From NCBI GenBank assembly GCA_012656075.1, contig JAAKBF010000094.1, positions 186,001 through 250,000 on the forward strand: 64,000 nucleotides of DNA. The letters are read 5' to 3'. The stretch comes from Phytophthora hibernalis. Taxonomy: Eukaryota > Oomycota > Peronosporomycetes > Peronosporales > Peronosporaceae. The notes below the pieces were generated by a model. It saw nothing but the letters and a program-made list of their open reading frames with translations, was not told where the DNA came from and made no database searches. A program made the position numbers and the translations under genes. Positions 35,178-46,700 of this stretch are shown here, in pieces (within the stretch, counting starts at the first letter, position 1; each line of letters starts with the position of its first letter).

Positions 35178-36752
35178 ATGAGAACGATGCAAGTCTGGGG
35201 GACTCTGGCCTTCGCGCTTGGCGCCATCTCCGCGAGCGGTGCACGTGCGCGCAACCTCACCGCCAACTTTGACATTTTGTCGTACAATGACGTCTACGAG
35301 ATGCTGCAGGACACCGTCGAAGGCCTCAAGCTTGGTGGCCCCTCGCGTGTGGTCCCCATGGCCAAGGCCATGCGCGAAGCCAACCCCAACAGTCTCGTAC
35401 TGTTTGCCGGTGACACCGTGTCACCGTCGCTTTGGTCAACTCAGTTCAACGGCCAGCACATGGTGAAGGCGCACAACGCCATCGGTTTGGACTTCGCGTC
35501 ACTGGGTAACCACGAATTCGACTTCGGGCTCGAAAACTTCATGAACGTCACGCTGACCTCCAACTTTCCGTGGCTCAACGCCAACTGCTACGAAATCAAC
35601 AACCGCGAACTGCTGCGTGGCACGGTCCCCCATGCCATCAAGAATCTGACCAACCCCACCAACGGCCACATCTCTATCGGAATTTTTGGTGTCATGTACG
35701 ACATGGAGGACTCCAGCAAGGGACTATACTGGAAAGACCCCCTTGAGGCCGCCCGCGAGCAGGTGGCCGCTCTGCAGGCGCAGAACGTCGACTTCATCAT
35801 TGCTCTGACGCACCAGGACCTGGCCGACGACAACCGACTCTCGAAGGAGGTTGCAGGTATTGACTTTATCATTGGTGGCCATGACCACACGTCCATGCTC
35901 CAGACCAACTTCGGCACGCCGTACGTCAAGGCGGACTTCGACTTTCGTTCGGTTTGGATGTCACACGTCGAATACTACGCCGCCGACGCTGACAACGACC
36001 GCAAGGCTCTCATGACCCACCAGGCCATCCCTATCGTTGAGAGCATGCCCACCGACAACACCCTGGACGCCATCATTGCCACGTACCAAGCGCAGATGGA
36101 TGTGCTTGAGGAGCAGATCATCGGCAGCCTGTGCGAGGACCTGGACCTCACGCAGAGCGTGGTGCGGGCACAGGACTGCAAGATCGGTCACCTATTCGCT
36201 GACGCCGGCCTGCAGTACTACGGCGACGGCTCGGCCGACATTGCTGTCATGAACGGAGGCGGCATTCGTGGAGACAAGGTCGTGGCTGCTGGCAACCTGT
36301 CGCTGGGCGAGGTGTTGTCCTGGTCGCCGTTCGGCAATACGCTGATGACCATCCAGACGAATGGTGAATCGCTCAAGCTGTTCCTGAACCGCGAGATGGT
36401 TGGAAACTGTGGCGCCAACGTCATTCAGCAGAACGGCTTCTACGTCCACTCGTCGGGCTTCAACTACACGTACACGTGCACCGGTGAGGGTGTCGGTAGT
36501 GTCACGAGCTTGTCGTGGCTGAACCATCAGACCAATTCGGGCGACATTAAGGACACGGACGAGTTCGTCATGGCGCTCAGCAACTACCTGTACACGAGCG
36601 AGTTCGCTGTCATCGCAGGCGTCAACGCCACAGTGAAGGTTAGCGAGGCCGAGGCCGAACGCGTGGACTCGGCACTCGAGGCCTACGTCAGCAAGCAGAG
36701 CAACGGCACGTTATGCCTCCCAAATGAGCTGCGCTCCTCCGTCTCATTCTAA
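35178..36752 (+). CDS. Secreted 5'-nucleotidase
   Basis: One intact exon of 524 residues. A signal peptide (about residues 1-24, ending SGARA) precedes a calcineurin-like metallophosphatase domain with SYNDVYEM, LFAGDTVSPS, LGNHEFDFG, ALTHQDLADD and GGHDH. Then comes the 5'-nucleotidase C-terminal substrate domain (AVMNGGGIRGDKVVAAGNLS and SWSPFGNTLMTIQ). Enzymes of this family hydrolyse extracellular nucleotides to nucleosides and phosphate with two metal ions. The first metal motif, normally N-D-x-H, reads N-D-V-Y, so one His ligand is replaced. Several N-x-S/T sites fit a secreted glycoprotein. There is no GPI tail. It is oriented with the GH72 gene 770 bp downstream. Confidence 0.9.
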   Translation: MRTMQVWGTLAFALGAISASGARARNLTANFDILSYNDVYEMLQDTVEGLKLGGPSRVVPMAKAMREANPNSLVLFAGDTVSPSLWSTQFNGQHMVKAHNAIGLDFASLGNHEFDFGLENFMNVTLTSNFPWLNANCYEINNRELLRGTVPHAIKNLTNPTNGHISIGIFGVMYDMEDSSKGLYWKDPLEAAREQVAALQAQNVDFIIALTHQDLADDNRLSKEVAGIDFIIGGHDHTSMLQTNFGTPYVKADFDFRSVWMSHVEYYAADADNDRKALMTHQAIPIVESMPTDNTLDAIIATYQAQMDVLEEQIIGSLCEDLDLTQSVVRAQDCKIGHLFADAGLQYYGDGSADIAVMNGGGIRGDKVVAAGNLSLGEVLSWSPFGNTLMTIQTNGESLKLFLNREMVGNCGANVIQQNGFYVHSSGFNYTYTCTGEGVGSVTSLSWLNHQTNSGDIKDTDEFVMALSNYLYTSEFAVIAGVNATVKVSEAEAERVDSALEAYVSKQSNGTLCLPNELRSSVSF

Positions 36753-37525
36753 GCTGCATAGAATGCAGACTATCCGCAGCTTCAATACACACGGGTAGCT
36801 CTGCACTGCATGTTGCAGTTAAATTATCAACTTTTCTTTAATTTAAGCAAGCGTTTTGAATTGTTGCATTGTGTATTGTTTTTGAGTACCGGTACAGTTT
36901 ACGAGCACCAAAATGACCTAAAAGGTAGTACCAAAAGTGGCCCGACTTTCACAATAAGTATCTTTAAACTTTACATGTACATGAATAAATTTTTACTTAA
37001 GTACATGTACTTGAGTAAGTATACAGGTATCAACACGTTTTCCCAGTATCCGGATGTGGATACCCGTATCAATTGATGAATATGGATTTGGATGTAGTAA
37101 CATTCTAAACGCTCTTAACAACATGGGACACTGGAGGTTGTGACGAGAGCGGCTTAAGGCTTACAGCTACTATTATATCTGCATCAGAACGGGAAGGCTG
37201 ACGGCGAAGCACTGACACTCAGAACATTGCGTCTGTGACGCGCTTCAAAAAACCGGGTACCGCCTGGGAGAACTGGTTGACCGGTGTACAGTAACTCCAC
37301 GGCACCACCCAGCTGTGCTATCCAGGGCCGTTATTATTAATTGCGGGAAATTAAAAATTCCCGCAGTCACTGGGGCGAAGCCGTGGTTAAGAACGACTTC
37401 GCCCCAGTGACCGCGGAATTTTTACCTCAAAATGATTTGTACCCATTCACCTGATATTTTTTGTAGCCATTTTGTGATCCTCATCCATTGCGATCCTCAC
37501 GTCGCTCATCATCGTTTTTTGCACG
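36753..37525. other. Intergenic region upstream of the GH72 gene
   Basis: No gene. AT-rich, with repeated ACATGTAC/GTACATGTA motifs near 36970-37015 and a fold-back at 37353-37423. Confidence 0.4.
37353..37423. repeat. Long imperfect hairpin
   Basis: Arms of about 31 nt face each other around a short loop (GTGGTTAAGAAC). The core GTCACTGGGGCGAAG at 37366-37380 is perfectly complementary to 37397-37411, and the outer AAAAATTC parts match with one gap. It ends 102 bp before the GH72 start codon. It may be a tiny MITE or a transcribed hairpin. Confidence 0.7.
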
Positions 37526-39222
37526 ATGGTGCGTTGCCTTCTCCTTCCTCTCCTGGCGTTCCTGCCCTACTCAACAGCGTGGCTGGCTCCGATCGTAGCG
37601 AAAGGCAACAAGCTCTTCGACTCCGAGTCAGGACTGGAGTTCCGTATCAAGGGCATGGCCTACTACCCGAGACCCAACGGTGGCGAGCTCGCGGACGTGA
37701 GCAATTACGACTGGTCCGCCGACGAGCACGAAGATGTGTGGAAGCCCCACCTGGAGGTCATGCAGGACTTGGGCGTCAACACGATCCGCCTCTACTCAGT
37801 GGACCCGAGCAAGTCCCACGACGACTTCATGTGCGCCTGCTCCGATGCTGGGATCTATGTGTCCATTGGCATGGCCGCGCCTTGCATAGGCTGTTCCGTA
37901 GCCGATGTGGCCGCCCCTAAATGTTATCCGGACGACATGTTCACTCGGATGCAAATGGTCTACAACGCCTTCGCTGTCTACGACAACACGCTCTTTTTCA
38001 GTGTGGCCAACGAGCCCAACCTCATTTCGGTGGACGGAGACACGGGCGAAGCTGTCATGCCTTGCATCAAGGCCATGATCCGCGACATTCGGGACTATGC
38101 GGACGGCTGCGTCGGAAGCTTGAGAGAAGTGCCCATTGGTGTCGAGATGGCGGATATTCCCCGAGAGCGCAATGGCTTGAGTACTTTGACTGCACATCCA
38201 GCAATGGCAGCTCAAGTAGCAGCGGTGATGCAAGTGAACGAGCGCAGTGGATGGGATTCAACCCCTACGTCGAGTGCGACCCCACCACACACACGGAGTA
38301 CTCGCAATCGACAGGGCTGGTCACGCTCATGAAGGACTACAAGGACGCGGCGTATCCTCGCCCCATCATGTTCGGCGAGTTCGGCTGCAACACGGGAGAT
38401 AACACCATGGACGGCTACGAAAACCAGCGTACATTCTATGATGTGGGTAGTTTTTCTTTCTTGCTCAATGGCTGGCCGTGCTGGAGTCTCACTTGCTTGT
38501 GCTGTTTATTTGTTGCTGCCTGACAGGCCAAGTGGATGAACGAGGAGGAGGAAATGACGGACGAAATCGTGGGTGGCAACGTGTTTGAGTTTTCGACGGA
38601 GATCGCCAACCTCGAGGGAGAGAAGGGTGCGTGGGTCGTTCTTTGTATGAGTTTTTGTGTGATTGATCACTGACTTCGCTGTGGCTACTGAGCAGAGCTG
38701 ACGAAGAAGGCGGATAAAGGCAAGTATGGTGTAGGCTACTTCCAACCTGACGATTGTGACAACGAAAACACCACGTGCGAGTTCACGGCCTACCCTGAGT
38801 ACGACAACCTCAAGACAGCCTACACCACCACCAAGAACTCCACCATCGAGATGGATTCGTTCTCTCCTACACGAACTTCTGCGCTCAAGTGTCCGTCCGC
38901 TCTCTCGATGGATCTACCCGACACGCCCGACGGTATGTACACTTCATTGTCCACATTGATCAGTGCGGCAACTAATTTTCTTCGTGCTGCAGTCGAAACC
39001 CTGTCGTGTTCAGTGGCGCAGCCAGTGTGCAACGGTAAGAAGGCTAACGACTTTGACTCAGACACGCTGGCTGATCTCAACGACGGCAAAACATCGTCGA
39101 CGTCGTCAGGAAGCGGGTCGTCGACGTCTGCAAAGGAGGACAGTGCCGGTTCGCATACCACAATGAGCACGTCCGTACGGGCTTTGATGTTTGCTCTTGC
39201 TGCACTCCTGACGCTGCACTAA
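37526..39222 (+). CDS. GH72 1,3-beta-glucanosyltransferase, GPI-anchored
   Basis: Exons 37526-38442, 38527-38626, 38696-38932 and 38993-39222, with introns of 84, 69 and 60 nt, all GT-AG. The signal peptide (residues 1-19) is followed by the GH72 barrel: IKGMAYYPRP, LGVNTIRLYSVDP, the acid/base Glu in FSVANEPN (about residue 163) and the nucleophile Glu in MFGEFGCN (about residue 285). A Ser/Thr-rich stalk and a hydrophobic C-terminus (VRALMFALAALLTLH) indicate a GPI anchor. The enzyme cuts and re-joins cell-wall beta-1,3-glucan. The frame shifts by one base inside the C-run 38159-38162: the conserved WLEYFDCTSSNG is in the next frame. Because everything else is intact, a sequence error is more likely than a dead gene. 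Confidence 0.85.
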
Positions 39223-40433
39223 TCCTCGCCGTAGCAGTGTTTCACGCAATATATTAGTCGTTAACGATGAATGGAAGTGGCCATGAAGGCAAAAAATGAA
39301 AGACAGACTCCACTGTCTAGGGAAATTGGACTCCATGTCCCCGCTGCTGACCGGGGCCTCGCGGCGCTCGCCGAAAATGTAGTGGCCCACCACGTAGCCA
39401 CCGACCACCCACAGAAGCAACGTGAAGTCGTACGTCATGGAGACCAGCATCAACATGTACGCGATGAACAGAGTCACTCCATGCAGTAAACTATGCACGC
39501 CATGCTGAGTCTCCGGCGACAACGTGCGGAACCACGCCGGTCCACAGGAATCAGCCAGCGGCATGCTCTGCGCTGTGGATCGCAGTAACTGTGCGTTCTC
39601 GCTCGCATGAGGCGCGTTGCTGCTCAGCAGACGCTTGACGCTGCTCTCCTTGCGCAACACACGGCGCAGCTGCAGCAGATACTCGTTGAAAACAGCCACG
39701 AGCGCCACAAGGATGCCGCCGAAAATGTAGCGCACGCGGGAGTCCAGTACCCAACCAGGGAACCACAGTAGAATGCACGGCGTCGAGTTGCCAGTGAAGG
39801 AGAAGCCGTTGAGCATGGTGGTCCCGGGTCCAGCGCAGTATCCGTGCTCTGTCTGAACCGCCGATTCGGCCACTTCGAAGGACAAAATCTGCTCGTACAC
39901 TTCACGAGCGTGCGTCATGCTGCACGTGTGGACGGCCTGCTCTCCGTGCAGCATCAGCACTTGTGGACCACTGGAGACGGACGACTCCATACCGCACACG
40001 GGGCACAGGACGCTCTCGTCTTCGTGGTGGTGGTCGTGTGTTGCTGGAGGAGAAGCCACGCCTTTGAGTGCAAGTGTCTGCATTGATTGACACAGCAGTT
40101 AGAACCTGCTCTCATGGGGACGCAGGACGGCAGAACGTACCGGGTTCTTGAGGAAGGCGTCGAGCGTCTTCTGATTGGCAAAGCGCAGCTTCTGCCCGTT
40201 CTTGAGCTGGAAGTTGTAGGCCTGGCTCATGACCATTTTCCCACTCACGGGGTCATCCTACAGCGCAATAGAGTGGGAATTAGGTGCTGGGACGGGGCGA
40301 CTGGCGGAATGCAGCGAAGTTATAATACCGGCATGTCGTCCATGTCCATGGCACTGACGCTCAGAAAGAAGCAGCAGAAGACGGACGCTGCGAGCAGCAG
40401 GAGCGACGAGAAGCGACGCGTTCCTCTGGTCAT
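39106..40433 (-). CDS. Ctr-family copper transporter with N-terminal metal-binding (YHS-like) domain
   Basis: Exon 1 is complement(40329..40433): a signal peptide ending VSA, then the Met motif MDMDDMP. Exon 2 is complement(40141..40257) and exon 3 starts at 40077; both introns are GT-AG. Exon 2 encodes DPVSGKMVMSQAYNFQLKNG ... FLKNP, a YHS-like fold. Exon 3 adds CPVCGMESS, a second such motif, then the Ctr core: FTGNSTPCILLWFPGWVLDS, a first membrane helix, the M-x3-M helix (YMLMLVSMTYDF) and a G-x3-G helix (GYVVGHYIFG). Ctr proteins import Cu(I) as trimers. The tail runs on to 39106, overlapping the GH72 3' end on the other strand. A downstream intron or earlier stop was not found. Confidence 0.8.
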
Positions 40434-40618
40434 GACGGACAGACAGCGGAGACTTGTGGAGGCCACGTTGTTCAACCGTAAATGACAGGAGGTGGAGCTT
40501 TTCAAAAACAAAATTGTTGACTTGGACAGTAACAATTATTGACTTGGTAGTTTTTCGTACAGTCAGCATTTCTTATCCTTCCTCTGGCTTGATCACTTCC
40601 CTTCCGATTGCGCTGACG
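40434..40618. promoter_or_regulatory. Shared divergent promoter of the two Ctr genes
   Basis: Only 185 bp separate the two start codons. A direct repeat, ATTGTTGACTTGG at 40513-40525 and ATTATTGACTTGG at 40535-40547 (22 bp apart, two helical turns), is the most evident candidate binding site. Co-regulation by copper is inferred, not shown. Confidence 0.5.
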
Positions 40619-41308
40619 ATGGAGCACGGCGGCTTCTGCATGGGGCCGGGCTCGCTCATGGGCACGGCCGGATTCAAGTGGGCGGGGCGCGACCCGACGG
40701 CCGACTGCTCCATGCTGTGGCTCGAGAGTTGGGGGCTCACGAGCGTCTCTCGAGCGGCCTTTGCCTGTCTCCTGGTCTTCCTGTTGGCAGGAGCGTCCCA
40801 GTATCTGACGACGACCAACGGCTGCCAACTGCAGCGCTCCAAGGTATTCGCCAGGCGCCGACTCGCCCTGACGCTCAGCAATTCGACGTTCTACGACCCT
40901 GAGCTGGGCGATGGTCGCTCGTCCCCTTGCAACACGAGCAAATCTACCTGCAGTCACGCCCAAGCGGAGGAGTCGGCGGTGCATCCAGAGCGGCCCGAGC
41001 TGCTGCAGACGCTGGACACCAAGGCCAATGCGACGCTGTCGGCGGCGGAGCGCGCGCACCCGTCGTCAACCGCCTCGTTGCTCTGGAGACCGACGCCCGT
41101 GTCCGTCAAGGTGGACAACTGGACGCACCTAGGCGACGCGCTCCTGCGCGGCGTGCGCATCCTGCTCGCGTACCTGCTCATGCTCGTGGTCATGACGTAC
41201 GACTTGACACTGATCACCAGCATCGTACTGGGCTTCATGGCCAGCTTCTTCGTGTTCAGCAAGGACACGGCCAAAGTGCCCGTGTCGGCCGATCCGTGCT
41301 GCTCGTAA
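40619..41308 (+). CDS. Ctr-family copper transporter, short form
   Basis: 229 residues, single exon, from ATG 40619 (MEHGGFCMGPGSLMGTAGF). A Met/His-containing N-terminus leads to a first helix (FACLLVFLLAGASQYL), a variable cytosolic loop, a second helix with M-x3-M (YLLMLVVMTYDLTLI) and a third with a G-x3-like packing motif (GFMASFFVF). It ends in a Cys pair (DPCCS), as many Ctr proteins do for copper hand-off. An upstream open frame back to 40454 has no ATG. It is divergent from the larger Ctr gene and shares the three-helix layout, which suggests duplication, but it lacks the YHS-like domains. Confidence 0.85.
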   Translation: MEHGGFCMGPGSLMGTAGFKWAGRDPTADCSMLWLESWGLTSVSRAAFACLLVFLLAGASQYLTTTNGCQLQRSKVFARRRLALTLSNSTFYDPELGDGRSSPCNTSKSTCSHAQAEESAVHPERPELLQTLDTKANATLSAAERAHPSSTASLLWRPTPVSVKVDNWTHLGDALLRGVRILLAYLLMLVVMTYDLTLITSIVLGFMASFFVFSKDTAKVPVSADPCCS

Positions 41309-41535
41309 AGCAGCGGAAGTATTTCTAGTTTAATTTACTCTATTTGCCACCTTTTGCAACGCTGCACGAAGAAAACAAGAGTCGTGTATTATGCGTGCGA
41401 AGATTTGTCGTCCCGACGGTGAGGACACGGACATACTTCTGACGGGTCCTCCATGCTCCGTCGGACTCTTTCTCCACCGTTACTGGCTGCACTTGTATGG
41501 TTTTCACTGCCACATCCGTGCGCACCTCCACCTAC

Positions 41536-42829
41536 TTACTGCTTCTTGACCGCGCTGGCGACGAAGTCCTTGGGGAGGATGCCGTCGCTAATGCCACGCG
41601 CCACGATGTCCTGGAACAGCGCGGCCGCGTTCGGGATGTCCAGAGCAACATCGTGCAGAACAAATTTAACGCGCTCAAAACCCTTAATCAGCTGGCCCGC
41701 GGACACCACCTCGTGCGAGACCAGGTAGGCCAGCAGCGACGCCATTGCCGCGCTGTTGGCCTCGCCACCTTCATCCAGCGAGTTCGTGATGCCGCGCTTG
41801 ACTACCTCGTGGTGGAACTGCGGTACGTTCAGCTCGCGAACACACCGCGCAGCCTCCTCGAGGTCGCGTGACAACAAGTACTCCTTCGTAAGCTGGTCAA
41901 TGGCCACTTTGAGCTCCTCGACGGGGCGTCCGTCTCCGGGTCCCCAGGCCTTCTCCATTCGCGCCGTCGCGTGGTTGATGCTCAGCTTCTTGATGGCCTC
42001 TGACGCGATCTCCGGCGCGTACCGCGTGATGAACGGGTCCTCTAGGAAGCTGGGCGGCAAGATCTCGTCCACCACGGCGCGGGCACAGAAGATGGCCAGC
42101 ATGTTCTTGGCTGTGGGGATGTCAATCTGCAAGTCACCAGCCAGTAGCAGCACGCGACGGAAGCCCATGAGCACCTGTCCGGCCGTCAGTCCGTCCAGAT
42201 ACAGCGCCGAGAGCAGACGCGACGCCAGCTCGCGCTCCTTGTCGTTCTTGTCCATGGCCATGGTGATGGCGCGCTTGACCACTTCGTAGTGGAACTCGGG
42301 CTCGTCCAGGTCATTAAGCGAGCTCAGCACCTCGTCGGCGTCACCACTGGTGAAATACTCGTCCAGGATCTCGATGATGCGCTTCTTCGTCTCGGGCGGC
42401 GGGTTGAGCGCCAGCTCCTTGGCCGCCAGCTCGTCCGGCTCGAGCGTCGTCGTCGTCTTCTTGGGGGATCCGGCGACGGTGGACACGAGCACCACGTTCT
42501 CCTCCGCTTCGCTGTCGTAATTCGGGTCGTGCGCGTCGGACGGAACAGCGCGCGGGACCTCCGTCACCTGCCAGGACGCCTTCTGGCCGCCGCCCATGCG
42601 TTTACCGGCGTCGCGCGACTTGCTGCGCTCCTTGCGGGGCCAGCGCCTTGTCACCGCCGCCGGAGCCACCGGTCGAGGCCGCGGGTGTCGCAGTCGCGGT
42701 TGCCTGCTCCATAGCTTCCTCCATGGTGGTCACGGGCTCTGGGGTGAGACAATAGTTTTTTATGGCGGTTAGACAAAGGAGTCGATGCAAATTAGGATGC
42801 CGGCGTTTACCTTCGGGAGCGGCAGACAT
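41536..42829 (-). CDS. PDCD4-like protein with two MA3 domains
   Basis: Exon 1 is complement(42811..42829) (MSAAPE), then a 72-nt intron, then complement(41536..42738). After a low-complexity N-terminus and a basic stretch (RKERSKSRDAGKRMGGG) come two MA3 repeats. The first begins KKRIIEILDEYFTSGDADEV and has FHYEVVKRAITMAMD. The second begins VEELKVAIDQLTKEYLLSRD and has FHHEVVKRGITNSLDE. MA3 domains bind the helicase eIF4A; PDCD4 in animals blocks translation initiation this way. Animal PDCD4 also has two MA3 domains, so length and layout fit. The frame slips by one base in the run at 42636-42639. Confidence 0.85.
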
Positions 42830-43749
42830 GGTGGAGAACTGCGGGGAGAGGGAGGACGAAGAGAAGGGAGAGGAGGCGACGACAGGGAGTTGGCTGGCGT
42901 CGGGCTGCTCTGCTGTCCTTCGTGGAGGCGTGCTGCTTGCTTATTTTTGAGCGGGTGCTGGGATACTGAGCACCCCCGAGCTATAAATAAGCGGCGGCTC
43001 TCACTTGGGTTTTGTATGCGAGACTTGCTTCAATAGTTACTATTCTCGAAAGAGTGACAGGCAGTTGAAGCGGCATGCACACGCTTGGATTGGCAGTTGT
43101 TGGTTGTTCAGAGCAACCACAGAACATGATCATGTGGAAACAAGTTGAGTAGTGAGCGCCAAGGGTGGCGACGCGAGAAGAAACGGTTGCAACAAGCAGG
43201 CTTGCAACGATCCGTGCCAGAGAGTGCTCCAAAGACTTCTGGATAAACTACCGTGCGATGGGGTCAATTGCCGTCGGGTCATACACAACGCTGTTGTTTT
43301 CGCTGATTTGAGAAGTTGTTTGCAGGCCGCTGTCGTTGTCATTCAAAATTGGTCGATTGGCTCACTCTGCATTTCTCCTCCAGCAACATCCTCGTTTGTT
43401 TTTCGTCTGCTACGTCGCGAGCTACGCGGTAGATAAGTCACCGACTTCACGTCAAAAGCGCACCACTCACTCACTCACGCACACAAGCACACACCCAACA
43501 CGCACGAGACACTACGTGCAAGGGCACCTAACAGTCCTCGCCCCTCTTCCCCGCTTACGTTGTTTTTCGCCTCAGTTCCCCGTGTGCTCTAAGTGTAGGC
43601 GCTGAATCAGGACAAATAGAATGTCGACCGGTCCACTTCGGGCAATGACTCCTTGCACCCGTGGCAACTCGTGACGAACGAATCGTTTGCTGTGAAACAC
43701 CTGCACATGCAATCACGGAAACGATAGTTAGCAGATCGTCAATAGAGAA
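42830..43749. other. Intergenic region
   Basis: No gene is supported. It includes a CA/CT-rich stretch (about 43460-43515). It holds the PDCD4-like promoter and the 3' end of the minus-strand RRM gene. Confidence 0.4.
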
Positions 43750-46700
43750 TCAGAAGGGTGATTTCACTACAACATACACCGAACACAGCCACGACTCAGC
43801 TACGATTTTGATGTTGCTCGGTGCGTACACACGCTTCCGCCCGCACTTATCGCATTTGGCATTCCATACGCTCACGTCGGCACGACACTGTGCTTCGTTG
43901 CACTTCCACGTATCCCTTATCATCTGAAACTGCACTGTGAGGATACGCTGCGTGTGGACATCCATTCGTCGTACGTGAATCATCGAGTTCTTGACATTTT
44001 CGCTGTAACAGGACACATTCATGGTTAATGCAAGTCGCTCAAACGAAAAAAAGACAAGCATCGTGTCCGCTACCACTCACAGTTGAGTTCTTCTACTGCT
44101 TCCAGGGCACCCTCTCCAGTTTCAAATGTCACGCATGCGTCACCACGCCCAAGATGGCTGCGCTGGCACGGAAAAATGTCAATAGCTGGAAATCCTGTAT
44201 CTCGATCAACCTTCAATTGAAAAAGCAGCCACAACAAAAGTTAGACCAATAGCCAAATCTATCGGGCACGTTACACGGCTAGGACGTGCAGACGCGCACG
44301 CACCGTAACACCAAAGCGCGCAAAATCCTCTTCAATCTGCTCGGCGCACACAGAAGGATTTAGCCCCGTCACATACACCTGCCTTGACATCAGTGCTTCA
44401 TTCACCGACACGCTCGCTAGGTTAAAGCGAATATCTTCGGCTTCCTTGTCCCCGTCATTGTCCGAATCCGAGACGAACACATTGTCATCATCGTCGTCAA
44501 ACGTGGCCATCGCACCTGGTGCAGTTGGAGCTTCAGTGTAATGAGATATTTTCTGTTTCTTGGCGGACCTGTCAACATCTCCAACTCTACCGTTCTGGTA
44601 AACTTCACCCACCCCAGGCGGATCACTTGTCGTGCTGGTATCCTTCTTCGTCCTGCTGGATTCGCCACGAATTGGAGAAAGCGATTGGCGACTAACCTTA
44701 GGAATTCGATCACGGGTTGCAGTTGATCGCTCAGTACGGTGATTATCACGCTCAGTCGATTTCTCCCTGGAACACGATCTCGAACGCGAGCGGCGATAGT
44801 AACGGCTGCTGTCACGCTCTCGTCCTCGTGGGCTCCGGGAGCGAGATCGCGAACGAGACCGAGACCGAGACGAACCTCGGCGCTTCCGATCATCACGGTA
44901 TCGCCCATCTCTTTTGTGCCGATCGCGATCTCGAGAGAGTGGTGACGGGGATCGTTTCCATCTACGATCATCGCCGCACCTGGAGTGGTTGTTTTCCGAG
45001 CCACGACGTCCACGCGATTGCTTATCTGCACCCGACTGTGAGGCATTAGGACCATAGTAACTAGGTCCGGAATTTTATTGGATGACCCAAAGGTTTTCTT
45101 GCGACGATTGTTTTGAGTCTTCCCCATCCCCTCCTAGACCCATGGTCGCTCACGTCCGAGGTCTTTGGTAGCGCATCCCGAGCAGGTTTTCGACCTGCGG
45201 CACTTGCTTCTTCTTTTTGGAATTGGAACCTTGTCCCAATCTGTATCCTGCATCCGACTTTTAACCATCGGGGTACCATTTCGCGCTGCTTCCTCCTGCA
45301 TTTTCTTAAAGCGATTGGGCCGTTTGTAGCCGATCCCATCGCGAATATCGCTAGCACTTTCTTGTCCATCCATTCCCAGTGCATCATAAATACTTATTTG
45401 AGGCTCTCGCCTGTATCCACCTCGAGTGGCAATTTTGTCATTCACTTGAGCATGCAGACCATTTGCGGCAGGGAGGCTTGTGTTGCCGGAGATCTCAAGT
45501 TGATCCCGCCGCCGCCGAAGCGGGACTTCGGAACTATACTGGGCGTCTCAGCTGCGTAAATCGGGGCATCCTCCGTTTTCTTTGCCCCAGCATACGAAAG
45601 ATACCTTGCGTTACTTGCATTACCAGGCTCTTTCTTTTTTCGCCTGCGTCACCAATGGCATATCGTCAAGATCATCATCATCTTCGTTGCTGGGTTTTCG
45701 TATTGGCACCATTGTGTATCGACCTCTTGGTTTTCCTTGGCTCCCGGGATACCATCCAGCATTTTAGTACTTCGCCTCGTATGCAAGTATTTGCCCTTAA
45801 GAGTACTCGATGTAGCGATGGGCTTCTTGCTCGAACGAAGTCCGTTGGATCCACCTGATGGCCTCGTCGACGGCGCGGCAGATACCTTTTGGGCTCGATT
45901 GGAGCTTTACCTGTATCGTTGCTTCCTTTTATCAGGTGAGTTTCAGCGTAGTTGTGCTTTGGCAACGGTTTTGGGGCAGCAGTTGTCTGGGACTTGGTCT
46001 TGGGCTTCAATTTAAGCGGCGTGAAATCAAAAAATTGCTGTACTCCTGCCGCCGAAGAATCTACTGTTTTACCTTCTCTTTCGCCATTCGGTGTTTTCCA
46101 TTGGAAACATCCCCACCAGCTCCTGAGTTTCCAGTAGATGAACCAGAATTCTGTTTGTCGCCAGTGACGTCATTATTGTCACTTCTTGCGCTCTCCCCAC
46201 CGCGTGCAGCACGCTTCTTGTCACCTGCAGCCTTACTTTCGGGGTCGCTGTCTTCACTATATTCGAGTCCGAGGTCGTCCGTGTCCGGTTCATCATCCTC
46301 CAGTATTTCCGTTTCAGCCTCCGACACATCCTCGTCCGGTTCTCCACTTTGTTGTACCTCAGCACTAGTATTTTTATCTAATACCTTTGGTTTATCACCT
46401 GAAGTCACCCCTGCATTCTTGCCAATCCCACTAGCAGCGGCCTCACTAGGCGGAGTGTTCTCTGTATCATGGGCGTCTTCGTTATTTTCAATTTCAATCG
46501 ACAAGTCTTCACCCTCCAAATCAATCGTCCCAGTGTCTGACAGGTCAGCATCGTCGGCGTTACCATCTACAGGCTGTTGGATTGTATCTTGATTGTCTGT
46601 CAGACTACCATTCATTTCACTCAGCCTCGTCCGTGCAGCAACATTCTCGCTAGAACTGGGTCCAGATGGGGCAGCAGCCTCAATTTCTGCGCTGCCACTG

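Noticed and set aside
40502..41059. 185-codon minus frame across the short Ctr gene
   Set aside because: Antisense shadow of a clear membrane transporter, and it would cross the shared promoter.
44417..45127. 236-codon open frame on the minus strand
   Set aside because: Most of it is the wrong frame of the RS-domain region; the RS frame beside it has the recognisable SR repeats. Its first part may belong to the real protein through a slip.
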